Shown here: positions 11,952 to 26,300 of the stretch, piece by piece
Numbering within the stretch: position 1 is the first letter of the stretch
Layout: every line of letters begins with the position of its first letter
Assembly: GCA_009602725.1 (NCBI GenBank)
Contig: WELB01000017.1
Coordinates: 48,742-97,003, forward strand
Reading direction: 5' to 3'
Length of the DNA: 48,262 bases
Source of the DNA: Spirogloea muscicola
Lineage: Eukaryota; Streptophyta; Zygnematophyceae; Spirogloeales; Spirogloeaceae
Translations under genes and position numbers: made by a program
The notes under the pieces: model-generated
The model's database searches: none
Told to the model about the DNA's origin: nothing
What the model saw: only the letters and a program-made list of their open reading frames with translations

Positions 11952-14900
11952 GTTCGCCGCGCTCGGGCCGCCGCACGCCGCTGAGTTCCGATGACCGTCA
12001 ACACTCGACGCGCGTTGCCGAGCATGGCTGACGGCTGGCTCTCTGGTCCGCCCCGCGCGCCGCAGTCCTTAGCCATCGCGACAAGCTGCCTCTCAGCCTC
12101 GACGGCGACCGCGACGGCAGTGAGCCACCCCGCCCGCCGCCGCCTCTGCGACCGCCGCTGCGGCCTCTGCGCGAAGCCGTCCCCCTTTGGGCCGCCTGTG
12201 ACGGCCCGCCGCCTCGCTGCCATGGCCAGGCTCATCGGACTCCGAGGCCGCCGCGGACGAGGAGGTCTTTGCTATACAGGTAGCTAGGTAGATACTGCAG
12301 CGTATCAGCAGATTGAGCGGTGGTCTCAGTGACTGCTGTTGCGAAGCTCAGTGCCCTGAGATGCTGCCGCTGCGCCAGAGGTTGTATGCACTCCTTAATT
12401 GGTCAATAAAGGCCTCACTCATTGCCTTGCTGATACTCGTCGTTGTGCGGCACTGCAGGGCCAGGACGAGGATGACGAGGACGATGGTGATGACGATGAG
12501 GGGGATGACGACGACGACGAGGAGGAGGACGAGGCGGAGCTCAACGGCTTCGCAGCCAAGCGTAAGTGCTTCCGTCCTCCTTACTGCCTGGGGCTTGTGA
12601 TTGCAGTGGTTTTCGTTAGTAAACCTTAAACCCCAACTTTCTGGCTGAGTCACATCTTCTGTCTCTGCAGTGGCGAAGCAGGCGAGGTTCATGCGGCAGC
12701 GAGCTAGCGGCGCCACACTCGAGAGCGACGAGGAGGATGGCGAGGACGGCAACGATGGGGAGGAGGGTGAAGCGGAGGAGGGGGGCGGAGCAGGCGGCGC
12801 GGCCGCCTGGGGCCGCCGCAAGCAAGCGTACTACAGCGCCGACAACGTGGACTTCGAGGTGCTACACTTGGGCTGCCGGTGTTGTGACCGCCGCTGTCTG
12901 GTGGGCGCCCACGTCCGTGCTCTCCTGCGGCTACGCAATAGATTGCTCACAGCGAGCGGCGATGTGCTGCGGCTGTGTGATCCAGCTGCAGTCGAGCGAT
13001 GAGGAGGCGCCGGCAGAGGAGGAGGCGGAGGTGCGGCGGCTGCAGCGCCGTGCAACTGCGCGGCTGCGCCTTGAGGACTTCGAGCTTGGCGAGGACGAGG
13101 AGGACATCGATGATGGCGGCCGAGGGAGTGGCAAGGGCGGCGCTGCTGACACGGTGGCCGGCAGTGAGCAGTCCTTGCAAGACGTGCTGCACACCCTGGA
13201 GCGCACTGGGGCCGCCGAAAGATCAGCAAAGGGCGACGGAGCTCCAACGTTGGCAATAGCATCGGAGCGTGTTGAGAAGGACCCCACATCACTGACCGAG
13301 CAGGAGCGCATGGACGTCGTCATGAGGTGCAGCTCCTACTGAGCCCGCTGCTGCCGCTGCCAATGAACTGCAAGGTGGAAGCCTGACAGCTGTGGTCATG
13401 TTAACCCCCACAGCGACGCGCCGGAGCTGGTGGGCCTGCTCGGTGAGCTGCGCGAGAGCCTGGATGAGCTACGCACCCGCGTGCAGCCCCTTCTTGAGCG
13501 GGTGGGGCACTGCCCTTGATGTCCCTTAATTTGTGACTAAATTGTGATCAGCGGCACGCTACGTTGTGTTAGCACGGTCCCTTGCCTTGTGATTTGCAGG
13601 CACCACAGAGCTATTTTCTTGCCAGTGGGGCTGGCACAAAGTCAAAGTCTAAGGCATCGAGTAGAGATTTAGTGATTACTAAATACTTCACAATCTTAAT
13701 CAAAGACTGCACGCTAGATTGCTTGTGGTGCTTATCTATACTATAAGTCACGGCAAGGCCTTGCACTTGCCAATAAAGTTGTCCTCTTACCGTCTCTCAG
13801 TCAACATACAGAGAAGTCTTGTGCTATTGCTCAAGACAAGGTCAGGCTTGGTGCATAGCAGAGAGACCTGCAGTCAGATTGATATAAATTGAGGCCAATT
13901 TACTAAAGTGGCCATCATCAAGCCATTAACACATTGTTGTGTTGTGGGCGAAGTTTTGGTCATGAGGGCTGCTGCTGATACAGCGCTAGTGCTAGCAGGT
14001 ACGCAATGGGGAGCATGCGACGGCGGGCGGATTGGGGTACCTGGATGCCAAGCGCTTGCTGCTGCTTGCCTACTGCCAATGCATCGTGTTCTACCTGCTG
14101 CTCAAGTCGGAGGGCCGCTCTGTGCGAGACCACCCCGTCATCTCGCGGCTTGTCGAGCTCCGCCTCTTCCTCGAGAAGGTCACCATTTGCCACTTGGGCA
14201 ACGTCAGAGAGGCCTGCATCAGCCGTCTGCAGGCTACCTAACTCTGCTTGACTTGGACAACGCCAAACTTACAGTTGATCATTTGCTATTTTGCTGCTGC
14301 CTTTGCAAGGCCTGAGCAAGCCCTGAGTTGTTGACGTTGGCATGCGGGTGCTGGGGTCGCTTGACGGCATCATTGCAGACGCGGCCAATTGACAAGAGGC
14401 TTCAGTACCAGGTGGAGCGACTGCTGCAGGCCGCCAAGGCGGAAGATGGCCACGGTGCAACCAGGCCCACACCGGAGGACGATGAGCTCCAGTTCCGGGC
14501 CCACCCGGACCTACTTGTATCCAAGATTGACCAGGCGGCCACCGAGGTGCGTCAATGTTTGCCCCACAAGGATGCTTGGTATGCTATCTGGCTGCGCTGA
14601 ATGGTCACTCACCACGCACTTGTGTGTTTGTCGTAGCACACACTGCACTTGCTGGAGTGGGCAGCGCTTCTTATTCAAGGGTCAAGAAGAATTGTGGCCT
14701 TGAATGGTGCTGATCCGAGCGGCGGGCTCAGCAGTTGTAGGCATGTCAGGCAGCGCATTTGCATGTCAGACAGCACATTGTTGGTGACTGGTGGTCATGT
14801 TCCACAGGAGAATGGAGGTGTCTACAAGCCGCCTATGATGGCCTCTGCAATGATGGGCGACGAGGACGGCCCAGGGCGGGCCAGAGACCGCCGAGCGCAG

Positions 14901-17033
14901 ACGCGAATGGAGCGGGAAGACCGGCGACGCGCCGCTCGCAGCTCGTATGTTCAGGAGCTTGCTGAGGAGCTGGAGGGCCGGCCCGAGGAGGTACGCTGCA
15001 GGGGTCTGAAATTGATAGCCGGCACTGTGAGGTGCTGAAGCTTTCTCTTAGACGTGTTCTATTTACCATATTTTGGACAGCCCTTGTGCTTTGTGTGTAG
15101 ATGCTTGTGCAAAAATCGTGGGAGTAAGCTATTCCCCAGGTGGCAGGCCGCAGGCAGGCCCGTGCAGTCGTCTCCTTACAAGCAAGTGGGTTGTTGTCTG
15201 ACGATGTCAAATTTGAAAATCTTCAGGTCCGGCCGCTCGTTGGTGCTGAAGACCGGCAGCGGCAGCGGGAGCTGGACCGGTTGCAGCAGCGTGCCGAGGC
15301 GGAGGTGGACATGTTTGCACGCGTGCCGCTCTCTCGCGAAGAGCGTCGGCGACTGAAGGCCCTCAAGCGCCCTTCGAGCGGGTATGATTGCTTACTCCGT
15401 CTTTCTGTTGTGCTATGCAGCTGAGCGCCTATAGATGCTGAAGTCAAAGTGCATCAGCAGCTGGCATGCAAGGCTTGGAACAGGAGAAACGGAGACAACA
15501 ATGCCTCCCCATATGAGTACGAGCTCAATCTCAGCTTTGTCGCATGGACTGATCTCACTGCTTCCTCCACACTCCTGCACAGCCTGGCGGGCATGATGGA
15601 CGACTTCAACGAAGACGTGGCTGGCCTGGTGGGCATGGACGATGATGCCAGCGCCGGCACTGCCAGCGGACCTCCCCGGGACCTACTGCGTCCGCGGCGC
15701 TTGTCGGAGGCTATTGCAGAGGCCGGGCGCCCGTCCAAGAAGGTCAAGGTGTGGCCTACACTCCCAGTCTTTCCCTTTTAGCTCAGAGTCAAGCTCTTCA
15801 TTTTCATACAGTGTTGCCAAGTGGCGCGCAATCGTCGTCGTATCAAGCTGGGGCGACCAAGCAGATGCTGGGCTTCCGTTGGTTGCATTGATTCAGGCCA
15901 GAAATATTGGGGCGTTCTGCAGTCAGTCCTTGTGGCCACTTCGTTTAGCTCGCTAGTCACCTCTGCAGCCTCTTTCTGAAAATTTGCTTGGTCACCCACC
16001 AGGCCAACGTTTGGTGTGAGTAAGGGCGTGGGCAAGCGCACTTTTATAGCTGACGGCCGCTTGCTTCCTGCTTGATAGCGTGTCAGAAGGTAATGGACTG
16101 TAACCCCGTGCTTTCTTATGTGTCAGGCTTTATCAGGGGATGCAGACATCCCAGTGAGGGAGGACCTGGGATTGCGAAGGAGGCATGCAGAGCTTCAGGC
16201 CTTACGAAGGGGCTCGGGTGCAGGAGGACGTGAGGACGACGCTCTTGAGGACGATGACAATGGGGGGGGCGATAGAGAGGGCCGCGGCTTGGGAGATGGC
16301 GGTGAGGACGAATTCTACACAGCAGCTAAGGAGCGGCGGGCTGCTAATATAGCTGCCAAGGCTGCCAAGTATGGAAAGGGCGAACCAGCTTCGCCAACGC
16401 CTGCCAAGGACAGCGGGGTTGATGGCAAGCGGAACATCTCGTACCAGGTAAAGCTTTGTGACTACGGTAGTTTCTGCTGAAATCTAGAGAGATGAGCTTT
16501 GCTGCTCTTTGGTGCCGAAGCGCCCGTGAGCGACGAGGACATGTACTGCGCCACAGATTACGCATGAGGCCTGCAGATTGCAAACAGCATCACGTTTTGC
16601 AGCAAGGGCAGTGCCATGGCTCCCTAAAGTCTGATACAATCTTGTGTGTCACGTGCTGATAACCCTACTCACCAGATCGAGAAGAACCGGGGGTTAACGC
16701 CGCATCGGAAGAAGCTCACAAAGAATCCACGCAAGAAGTACAAGGTAAAGCTAGCTTCTCATTTCCCTCTGGCACTGCATTCTTGAGTATCCATATCACA
16801 CAAGGTTAGTGCCACTTTTTCAATCAAAGTATTGCAGGCACATCCCAACTGCAAGTAATTCTCTCTGTGACAGCTCACCTCAACTGCCAAGCTCTCTTCT
16901 GCAGCTTGCACACGCCAAGGCGGTGGTGAGGCGGGGCGGCCAAGTGCGGGAGGCCCGGCAGCAGAGCGCACCCTACGGTGGCGAGGCTACGGGCATCAAG
17001 TCGGGGCTCAGCCGTAGCATCCGCATACGCTGA
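11811..17033 (+). CDS. UTP3: SSU-processome protein SAS10/UTP3 (THALLO homologue)
   Basis: Fifteen exons: 11811-11891, 12066-12119, 12230-12279, 12459-12561, 12671-12858, 12986-13326, 13414-13501, 13999-14178, 14379-14546, 14808-14990, 15227-15381, 15583-15748, 16127-16447, 16676-16744, 16905-17033, about 758 residues. The N-terminal half is very acidic (Asp/Glu runs). The Sas10/Utp3 domain follows (DAPELVGLLGEL, GYLDAKRLLLLAYCQ, RPIDKRLQYQVERLL). The C-terminal Sas10 box is nearly canonical: ISYQIEKNRGLTPHRKK, then PYGGEATGIKSGLSRS. The protein belongs to the U3 snoRNP complex that processes 18S rRNA in the nucleolus. An N at 11850 in exon 1 must stand for two bases (or one base is lost) for the frame to hold: the exon is 81 nt as written, 82 are needed. 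Confidence 0.93.
11921..11951 (+). repeat. (CCG)n trinucleotide repeat in UTP3 intron 1
   Basis: About ten CCG units directly downstream of the first exon. It lies inside the intron 11892-12065 and has no coding role. Confidence 0.8.
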
Positions 17034-17382
17034 AGAGCATGACTATTGGACTGGCCTGAGCGGCTCTGACGTTGTATTGGAGAGAGCCAATATCATCCAT
17101 GCAGCCTTCAGGCAGTTGATTGTAGCGATTTGTACTGTGCGTGAAGCGAGGAAGTACACATTGCAGCTGCAGAAAAGCTAAAAAGAATGAAAGAATGCCT
17201 CACAACCCATTCTACGCACCACGCCACCAGAGATGACCCTCCTTTGCTATCAGAGTTTTCTGGGGGAATGGGGCGGGAGGGAGTGGAAGGGCGAGGGAGG
17301 GAGAGCAGGAGTGTGTGGCAAGGTGGCTAGGGATTTGAGTATTCCTTGTTGTGTGGCTCACTTGGGCTCTCACAGCGGGCTC
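17034..17382. other. Convergent intergenic region UTP3/SCC2
   Basis: About 350 bp between the stop codons of two converging genes, presumably shared 3' UTR sequence. It contains a G-rich stretch around 17261-17320. I see no gene in it. Confidence 0.55.
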
Positions 17383-20300
17383 TCACAAGGAGCGCTTGCT
17401 TGGCCGCTTCCGCTGTGCCACCGCCTTTGCACTGCCTCTACACCTCACCTTCGCCTGCGGCTCTGCCGCTTGATACTCCGAGTCTTGGCCGCCTGGTTCG
17501 CTGTCCTCCTCAGGCGAGAGCACGCGCAGGCCTCCTGGCAGAGGCGCGCTCTGCCGGCGATACGATGTTCGTGCGGGCACGGGCTGATGCGGCAGTGGCC
17601 TGATGCCTGTAGCACACTCCTCCATGCCACCACTGGGCTCCTCCTGCGCATGTGCCACCTGCTTAGCCACGGCCTGGCGGCTGCTCCGAGGCCTTTGAGG
17701 TAATCCACCATATGTAAAATCGGCTCCAGAGTCGTCCTCCAGTAGCTTCATGAATACCTTCAGCAGATGGGAGTGCATTCACGAATATCAGAGCCCACAC
17801 AAAATGGAAGATTAAAGAGAAGAAGAGCGCTTGGAGACGCACAAGTACATACACAGAAGCACTCCAAAATACTGCAGCACCTTACCTGACATTGGCGGAC
17901 TGCCTGCCGTACTGTGACGGGCTGCTCCAGCACCGCAGTGATGGTGCTAAATGCTGCAGAGCCCTCCCGGCGAAAGAGCGTCTCTCCTTGCTTAATCTGC
18001 TCTAGCGGCGAGTAGGACTGAGAAGAGTCACACGGTTCAGAGTCAGGTATGATTAAGCGAGCATTGAGAATACCTGCAAGAAGATTGAACAGGAATATTC
18101 TACCATTGTTCACATGCGGGCAAGGAGCATGCCGGCTCAACACCTCTGATGAGCCAATCCGTAATGCACAAACAAAGTGCTTGGATGTTGTCTAATTTCT
18201 CCTTACCTGGCAACGTGCATCAGTCAGGCCATAGGCAAGCTTGATGTGTTGCTTCAGCAGGAGTAGCAAAGAGAGCGCTGCAGAGTATACACAATTTGCC
18301 TGCAGCAGAATCGTATGCTTGACTTTACAAGATGCCTCAAGGCCTGCAGCAGCAACACCACTATATAACTGGAAGACTGAGGCAACTTACACCACCTCAA
18401 GTGCAATGAAGAATTATTTTCATGAGATCATGTGCAGATTTTTGTAGCTCGGTCATACCTTCAACCTGGCTCGGATGCTTTCACCTAGATCCTGAAGCTG
18501 AGGCTCCTCAATCAATGTCAATCTGCTCCCAGATGCCGCTGCACCCTCTTCCTCACTGTGAGCTTCGTTCCTCTCAGCAGCCCTTTCTGGCGTTATCTCA
18601 AATGCAGCACCTGCTGCCTCTTCCAGCGGGCCACCCTTGACAAGCATGTACTTCAGTTCTGCTTGCAGTGGACCACCACGGAGCTGGACGAGACGATTTG
18701 CTGCATGGACTAAGTACAGGGGCTCATCTGGTAGACAAAACGGTAGAGAGGCCAGGACTTTGGAACAATATCTGCAATAAGAATATGTCAGCAGGATAAT
18801 TTAGTAGTGCAGATAAGCACCAAGCTGCTGCAAGCACAGATGGGTTCCTTTGGCACCCCCGGTACACACTGCACACACAGACTGATCTGGTACAGCTCCA
18901 CATGCCTAATGACTTCACAATCCACCTCACAAGTCAGCAATAAAGACACGCTATGATGGAGGACCACTCAACATGCTATACAAGCTAGGCTTAAGTTTGA
19001 CTTGTGACTTGCCACTTACACAATAAAAGAGCTTGTGACTTGCCACTTACACAAGAAAAGAAATGTTGAGAGCTGTTGAGTGGGAGCTCAAGGCTCCTAA
19101 ATCGTATCTGCGGATGACCGAGGACATTAACTTATTTCTTGAAATTCGGGAGCTGCTGATGAGCTTGTATACTCGGGACATGCCCTGCACTGCTTTACTG
19201 AGATGCTGTTCACTCTGCTCATTACTCATATTGTTGCCAGATGATGGGACTCCATGGGACTCCATGGGACTCCATGATGGGCCAGCGCCCTCAAGAAACG
19301 CGAAGGACAGTTGTAAGCCCTCCCCCAGACGGGTCTCAAAGAAGTCAGAATACCTGTACATGTTGCAATCACCTCAGAAATTCTTAACCTATCCACTTGA
19401 ACAGTGACTTGCAAATAGATTGATTCATCCCTCCATCCAAAGTTTTTGTATGCACATGCAACAGGAAAGAAAATCAACTTATCTTGACATTTCCAAGATA
19501 GATATTATTACGACTGAGCACTGTAAGTCAGGTAAAAGAGTGACATACTTGTCATTGATCTGCGAGAGAAGTTGGTGAGCGAGCTTATAGTTTGACTCGA
19601 CAGAATCGACTTCCATAGCAACAAGCGTGGGGATGCTCGACATTGGATGTATCAATCCATGTCGAAGAGCCATCTCCACAACCTGCAAAAATACATGGTC
19701 ACCAGGGCACCAATATAGATGAACTCAGACTCCTAACACACTTGGAAGAGGCAGTGTACAGTCGTCTAACTCGCCTGGTTGACCTGGCCAGGTAGACAGC
19801 AGTTGCCAGGATTTCCAAATTTTCCACCATGACAGCAAATGTGTTACTTACCTTCAATGCTGCTTGTCTGACATCAGCTTTGAGGTCAAGACAGCAACGA
19901 AGGATGCTGTCCCAATGCAGCTGCACGATGCCTCCACAGGCGTTGCTGTCGCCTGCGCCAGCAGCAATGGAAACCGGACCTCTAGAAGCAAAAACGACAT
20001 CATCATCTTCTTTGCCTGGTTCCTCCAAAGCCAGACCCATCTTTTCCTCCCAGTCATGAAGATAGTCGCTGAGAATCTTGAGAGTCTGTATCTGAAAGAA
20101 TGAGTGTGCTACAGAGTGCAATTAGGAGAAACGACAAGCAGCTTCACTTCAAGACTCTCAGTATAAGGCGCTGCATGAGCGCGACAAATGTGCAATTTCT
20201 ATCAAGGTACCTTCATAGTTGCATCAGCACGTTCTGCAAGAGTTGCTCTCATAATAGACATAGATGTCCTCCGCATGAAAATCGCTGGTCTTGCAATGCA

Positions 20301-23300
20301 GAGGGAGCCAAGACCCTGGCAAGATTGTTGATGCATGAGTCAGGTGTCTAGTACGACACATGAAGTGAATACATGTGAACAAGTAGAGGCTGCTGCAGAC
20401 TATGATAAAAGACTGAAAATGGTGCAACCTGGAGAGCTTTGGCTTTGATGTTGAAGTCTTTGTGTTGCAGGTAGAAAGAGAACAGCTTTACAATGCTTTC
20501 CAGCGTGCAATCAGCGACCTTTGTCCTCTCTATTATCTCAGCTCCATATCGGCAGAGTAGCCCAAGTGCAAAGAGACACCTCTGGCAGTTCTGAATACAT
20601 TGTGCAAAGCCGTTGCCTCATTTGTCAGCAAAGCTGTGCACCATCTGTGCAGACGTCAGGTATTGTACAGGTTCGCATAAACCTCACTACCACAGAGCCG
20701 TCGTCAATACCGGTTTCGGATTTAGGGTTTAGGGATTTAGGATTTGTGATTTAGGGTGTTGCAAAGAAAGCCATAAGAGCCGCAAGTATCTAAGCTGGAT
20801 ATTATGACCAGTCAGCTCATTGAGAGCATCAATAAGATGCTAACATGGTATTGGCACAACAGGTGTACACTGTAGGCTTGACATCTACTCTGACATCTAC
20901 TCGCCTGTGATGTCCTCTCATCACCCTCTTGGAGGCTCTCATCACGCTTCATGTCGACCAAAATCTTGAAGAAGCGAGATACCAGAAAGTCAAAGGAGAC
21001 AAGCCCAGTCTGGGCAACACGACAAAGAGAGCACAGGCATCTGCATGCAAAATTTCAAGAGAAGTCAGGTACCTAAACACGGATGATGTTAGAATCCTCA
21101 GCTTACAAATATCCCCAACCTGAGACAAGGGTTGTGCTCCAGTTACTCACTTGATACAGGCATGCACCACAAGCAGATATGGATGCCGGGCAACCAATGA
21201 GCGGAGGTCCTTCTCTAGCTCCTCCACAAAGCTTTGTGGAGGTCGTTGAATCAAGGGCAAGACTTCGTCAATTATGTAGCAGATGCTCTGAAGAAGCTGA
21301 GCTGTGTCCTTTCCACTCTCTTGCATGTTGACTTATCAAGTCACATCACAGAAGCCCGCTGACTATCTCTATATGAAGCTTGAGCACACCCTAAACATTT
21401 AGCTGCCTCTATCTTGTCATTGTTAATGCAACAAGCACACAAGACAGGCCATGCGACCAGAGCTAGCCCTGCAATCCCAAGATTGGTATCAAAGTGTGGA
21501 TCTAATCACAATGACAGTGACATTGATTGTCATTGAGGAAGCACGCAATACCTGAAGCTTCAAGTAAGGCTGAAGAGTAAGAACAAATCGAGCAGGATCA
21601 GAAGAAGGTGAGCATAATGCAGCATCCACTGTGCAGAATGCATGTAAAGCTGATACATAAGGCAAAGCCTGTGTATCAGCCTGTTCGATGGTACTCTCTT
21701 CTGCCTGAGACATGACAATCTCGATGACCAGTGAGAGGGGTCTGGACAAACACGCCACAGTCGCAATGTATGTGTTAATGCATAGAAGGACATGTACATT
21801 TTGGCTGATAAATCTGTCGCAGCACAGGCAGTATCCGCACCTTCAGGATGCTCTCCAACAAAACCTTGCACATTTGCTCACAGCGAAACCGTGTGGGCCC
21901 TGACTCTGTGCTGCAGCCCTTCATCTGATGCGAAGCTTTGTCATGCATCAGGCTCCGCTGAATAATGGTGACAAGGGGCTGATGACTAGATAGTCCTCGC
22001 AGTACTTCAACCATGTGCTGTGTTCTGCTCTCTAGCTCCCCAGCTTCTTGATCAGGGGCACGGACGACTGGCTCTGAGAACCAGAGATCGTAGAATACTT
22101 TCGCAACGAGCTCCTAAAAGAAATTGTTATGTACCACAAAGAGTAGATTAGTATAGCGAACATTTCAGTCACATTCGGAGCATGACATGTCATGCTAAAT
22201 TCTTAGAACATGTAGGGACATGCCGGGGAGTGTTGCTCTTGTACGTTCAGCATTATACACTCTCATGAACAGAGATATCATATAGGGTTGCTCATCACCA
22301 ACAAAATGCTGATGCAATGCTGGATAAGACTGGACATGACTACACGCTCTTGCGCATCACACCTGAATGCTATTCTCCTCATCATTGATCCGCTTGATAA
22401 GTTTCCTGCAAGCCTCAACCTTCCTTGGAAAGTTAGGCTGATGCAGACAAATATCTCGTATGATTTTGATGACTCTTTTTCGTACACTGACGCCAGTGTC
22501 CATGATGCGCTCCACTACGCGGTCAAAGTACTGCAAAGCATCCAGTCAACTAATCAGAACAATTTCATCGTAAAGATGTGTGACTCTTGCTGCATCTTTG
22601 ACAATGCTGAAAATTTCTGGTTGTCAATACCTGGATGGCAAAGGTAGGATATCCTATGATGTGCTTTCCAACAAGGTCCGTGGCTGCCTCTCTAGCAGAT
22701 ATGGCGGAATCCAAGAAGCGTCCTCCCACTGCCCTCTGAACCCTCTCATCACCAAGAACAACAGGATCCACTTCCACGACCGCGCTCACCTGACAGGAAA
22801 AACATTGAACCGTTCAGCTTCTTGACTGACCTTCGAACACACAGATGGCAACCATCAACACCGGTGCATGCATACTGAGTGCTCCTTAACAAGGAGTCAC
22901 TGTGACATTCAAGAGCACTATGGGCAGCGCATGCAGAGAAGGAGCTGTGCTGAAACTGTACCGCTTTCAGAGCCTTTGCTCTTAGTGCAGCAGAATTTTC
23001 CTGGAGCATATTCTGAGCAGCAATGCAGGTTGCGAAACTAGACCAAACATCAAGAAATTCTAGCATCAATAATTTTAGTTGGCTCATAGATGATAGCATG
23101 TGCACGACTTGCAGACCACAACATGCAAGTCTTGCAGAACACATGCGGCCTAGCATACATCGAGCCAGACACATGGATGTCTGATGCCAGGGCTCAAGCA
23201 TCCCACAATCATATCATGAATCACAAAATCACAAGAAGTTGCACCAGGAGGCGCTCCAAGATGCGATCAATCCCTTTCGCTAGAGGGGAGTTCTGATCAA

Positions 23301-26300
23301 GTCCTTGCACGCCTTGACACAAGCTGTCTCGTGAGAATGGCACACTGTTTGCCTTCATGTTCATTGAGTTGCAGTCTTGCTGCAACTTGTGCAGAAGTTG
23401 AGCCACCTCAAAGTTAGACATGGCCTCTTCCTGTTTCCACTGGAGGACGTAAAATCTGCAACATCCAAAACGTCATCATAAGACGGATGGCAGGCACAAG
23501 TTGCAAGGAACCTCTGCATGCAGGGTGGATGACGGTGACAGCTGATATCCATTTACAGGCGTAAGGCCTACCGTTGGGCACTCTTTCTCATGCTGTCTCT
23601 TTGTGAAGCTTCTTGTAAGTGCCTCAACAAGGTGAGCCGCACATTGTAAAACTTGTCCTTGACGGCAAAATGGTCATCTTCCTTGACCTCCGTGTCAGAA
23701 GGTGCACTCTCAGCATTGGCAGCAAGCACATTCAGGTCAGGAAGCGCCTCTCCAGCAGATATGGAGGCCTCCTTGCATACAACCACTGCATCCATTTTCA
23801 AGCGAGCTGCTATTGCTCCAAGGAAATCGACAGCCATGCTGCGAATTGCAATATCCTTGGCTTGCAGGCCCTGCGCTCCAACTAGAAGCATGCAAAGTAC
23901 CTGTGCACAACAATCATGCAGCCTCAGCCAAGCCAGGTAAGATCGGGCAATATGCCTTACAATGGCTGGATTGACTGTGGAATCAAATGTAAGGTGGGGT
24001 TCTGCTCATGCAGCATCACAAGTGCCTGAAGCACTGTGGATGGCTTGCTTGAAGCGGAAGAATGGTTGTTGGTACCTGCAGAAGCAGTCCTGTTCCAGGA
24101 TACTCAGGGACATGAAGTGTCGTGAGCAAGTCCCTCACAAGATTCTCCACAATGGCTTTCGATTCAAATGCTTCTGGAGCTTTGACTTGACCACATCGCT
24201 GTAGAATGGCCTTCCAGAAATATGTTGAGACTTCCAAAGCCGGCTCCAGTAGGTTGTCATCAGGCGATAGGCTGGTGTCACGGCTAGCTACAACATCAAG
24301 GTTGCCGTCACTGGCTGGGTTGCTGCTTGGTGTTCCAACACTGCTGTGAACAAGATGGAGCAGAAGGGCGCTAACCATTTGAATGGACTTGTTGCTCTCA
24401 TCTGGCAGAGGGTAGGTGCGCATGTTGCGCTTTGCAAGTGGCAGCCTCCAGATGAGAGCAACAAGCTCATCAAGCATTGAACTACGATGTTGAGGATAAA
24501 GACCAAAGATCTGCAATGCTCAATGGACCTGCATGAGAGTCACATCTTAGGCCTAGGCCCAGGACCCGCACTTCCTACACAGATATTTCAAAGTTACAAT
24601 AGCCAAGACCCAATCGTCAGTGTCATACGTAGGAGCACAATTGAGGAACCAACATACATCACGCAGCCTTCAAAGTTGCTCACCGAGCAGGTGAGAGCAA
24701 TCACTCGCATCTGCATGACTTGGAAGCCCCCAGCTTGCAGGACAGAGAAAGAAAGCTTCAACAATTGGAGAATGGTGGTGTCCTGGAGTCGGGCAAAATA
24801 TAGTACATCATCCACGCCAGCCACAAGAGAAGCGAGCCGGTTGAATAGATCATTAGTTGTTGCCGATGTCCTGTTGCAACATCAGAAGTTGGACTTAGTC
24901 TTATCAACTTATCAACGCACACATCCATTTGACTCTTTCTCTTGCCTCATACACAATAGAGGTCACTGTGATAAAAAAAGACTTGTGCCTCAGTCGTGCA
25001 TGACAAGTACTGCATTGCCTTGTCACTAATAAGGTGGTGTTGACATTAAGCATGTGCCTTCACTGCATGCCTCCTACCTTACTCTTTTCCGATCATTGCT
25101 TTTCCTGGCTTTCCTCTCATTCAGTTGCCCTTCAGAAGGTTCCACATCTGACCACCCATCCTTTGCTGGGAGAATCAGTTCGAGTTTGTAGATCTTGCAA
25201 GTGCTGCGCTAAGATCTAGCTTCACAAGAGCTTTGTCGGCACATGCAATGAAGCTGCTTGCGATCATACATGAGGTATTTGTCATCTAGCACCATGGTAA
25301 AGTGCGTGAAAAAGTGCAGGACATACCTTCTTCCGCGCCTGCTGCGTTCTTCATTGCTTGTTTCCTGTGTGCATAGTCATGGGGAGTAGATACGCTCTTG
25401 ACTACTTGATGCTTCAGAAGTCCTACGACTTTGTCAAGAATCTGCACACAGGGCATAGATATAGCACCCTGATTGGGAGATCTGACGCAACTGTAGCATG
25501 ATTACTTGCTCCCCACTTCAGTTTATAACGGTCACAATGAAAGGTGAAAGGCATAAGCATATCTCACATCCTGAGAGGCACTTGTTGAGTAGGAAATTTG
25601 ACAATGCAAGGCAGTACCTCTTCATTATATGCTTGCTTGGGCATGTCTGGTGTACTCATTACTGAGGTACACAAGTGAGCAGCTTCAATGGCAGTTGTTG
25701 CCATAAGTAACTGCTTGGAATGAAGCTGCAGTCCGCAAATGGCAAATGGAGCCTTCAGTGCCTTTGCAGCATTCACCTCCTTCAAGCATGAGTGTGGCTG
25801 TCTTGGTGACTGCCACATGGTGGCAATGCTCTTGCCTTGCCATACTTTTACAAGGCAGCAGTACAAATGAAAGATGCGTCATCACCAAGTTTCACTCACA
25901 GTGATATCTGTTATCTCCTGGCTCAGACCTGGCTCGATCAGAGAGCAAAGCCAGCTGGAAAGTTTAGTCAAAGTCTGTGTTGGCACAAGTGCCAAGCATT
26001 CCATCTTCCGCAAGTTCCTTATTTCCATGTGCAGACTTGAAAGCAAAGCCAATGGAGCTGCAGAGCCCTGTTGCCAGTTTACTCTCTTGGTCAGTTCCAT
26101 GGCATCCTCTAACTTCTCTGTGAACCTGGCCACAAGTCCATCTGTGCGACCACAGAGAAAAAGACAGGCCACATGCTGAGGCCAATCTCAGAGGGTGCAC
26201 AAAGAGCTAACAAACTTTCCCTTTCAACTATGTAGTAAAAGTGACAGGGAAAGCATAAGCAGTTGGCATATGCCAAAGTGATAAATCTTCCACCTCGAGG

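Noticed and set aside
23961-24025. Constitutive SCC2 exon
   Set aside because: Phase does not fit the next exon, and the direct junction of the neighbours matches the family. It is kept only as a possible poison exon.
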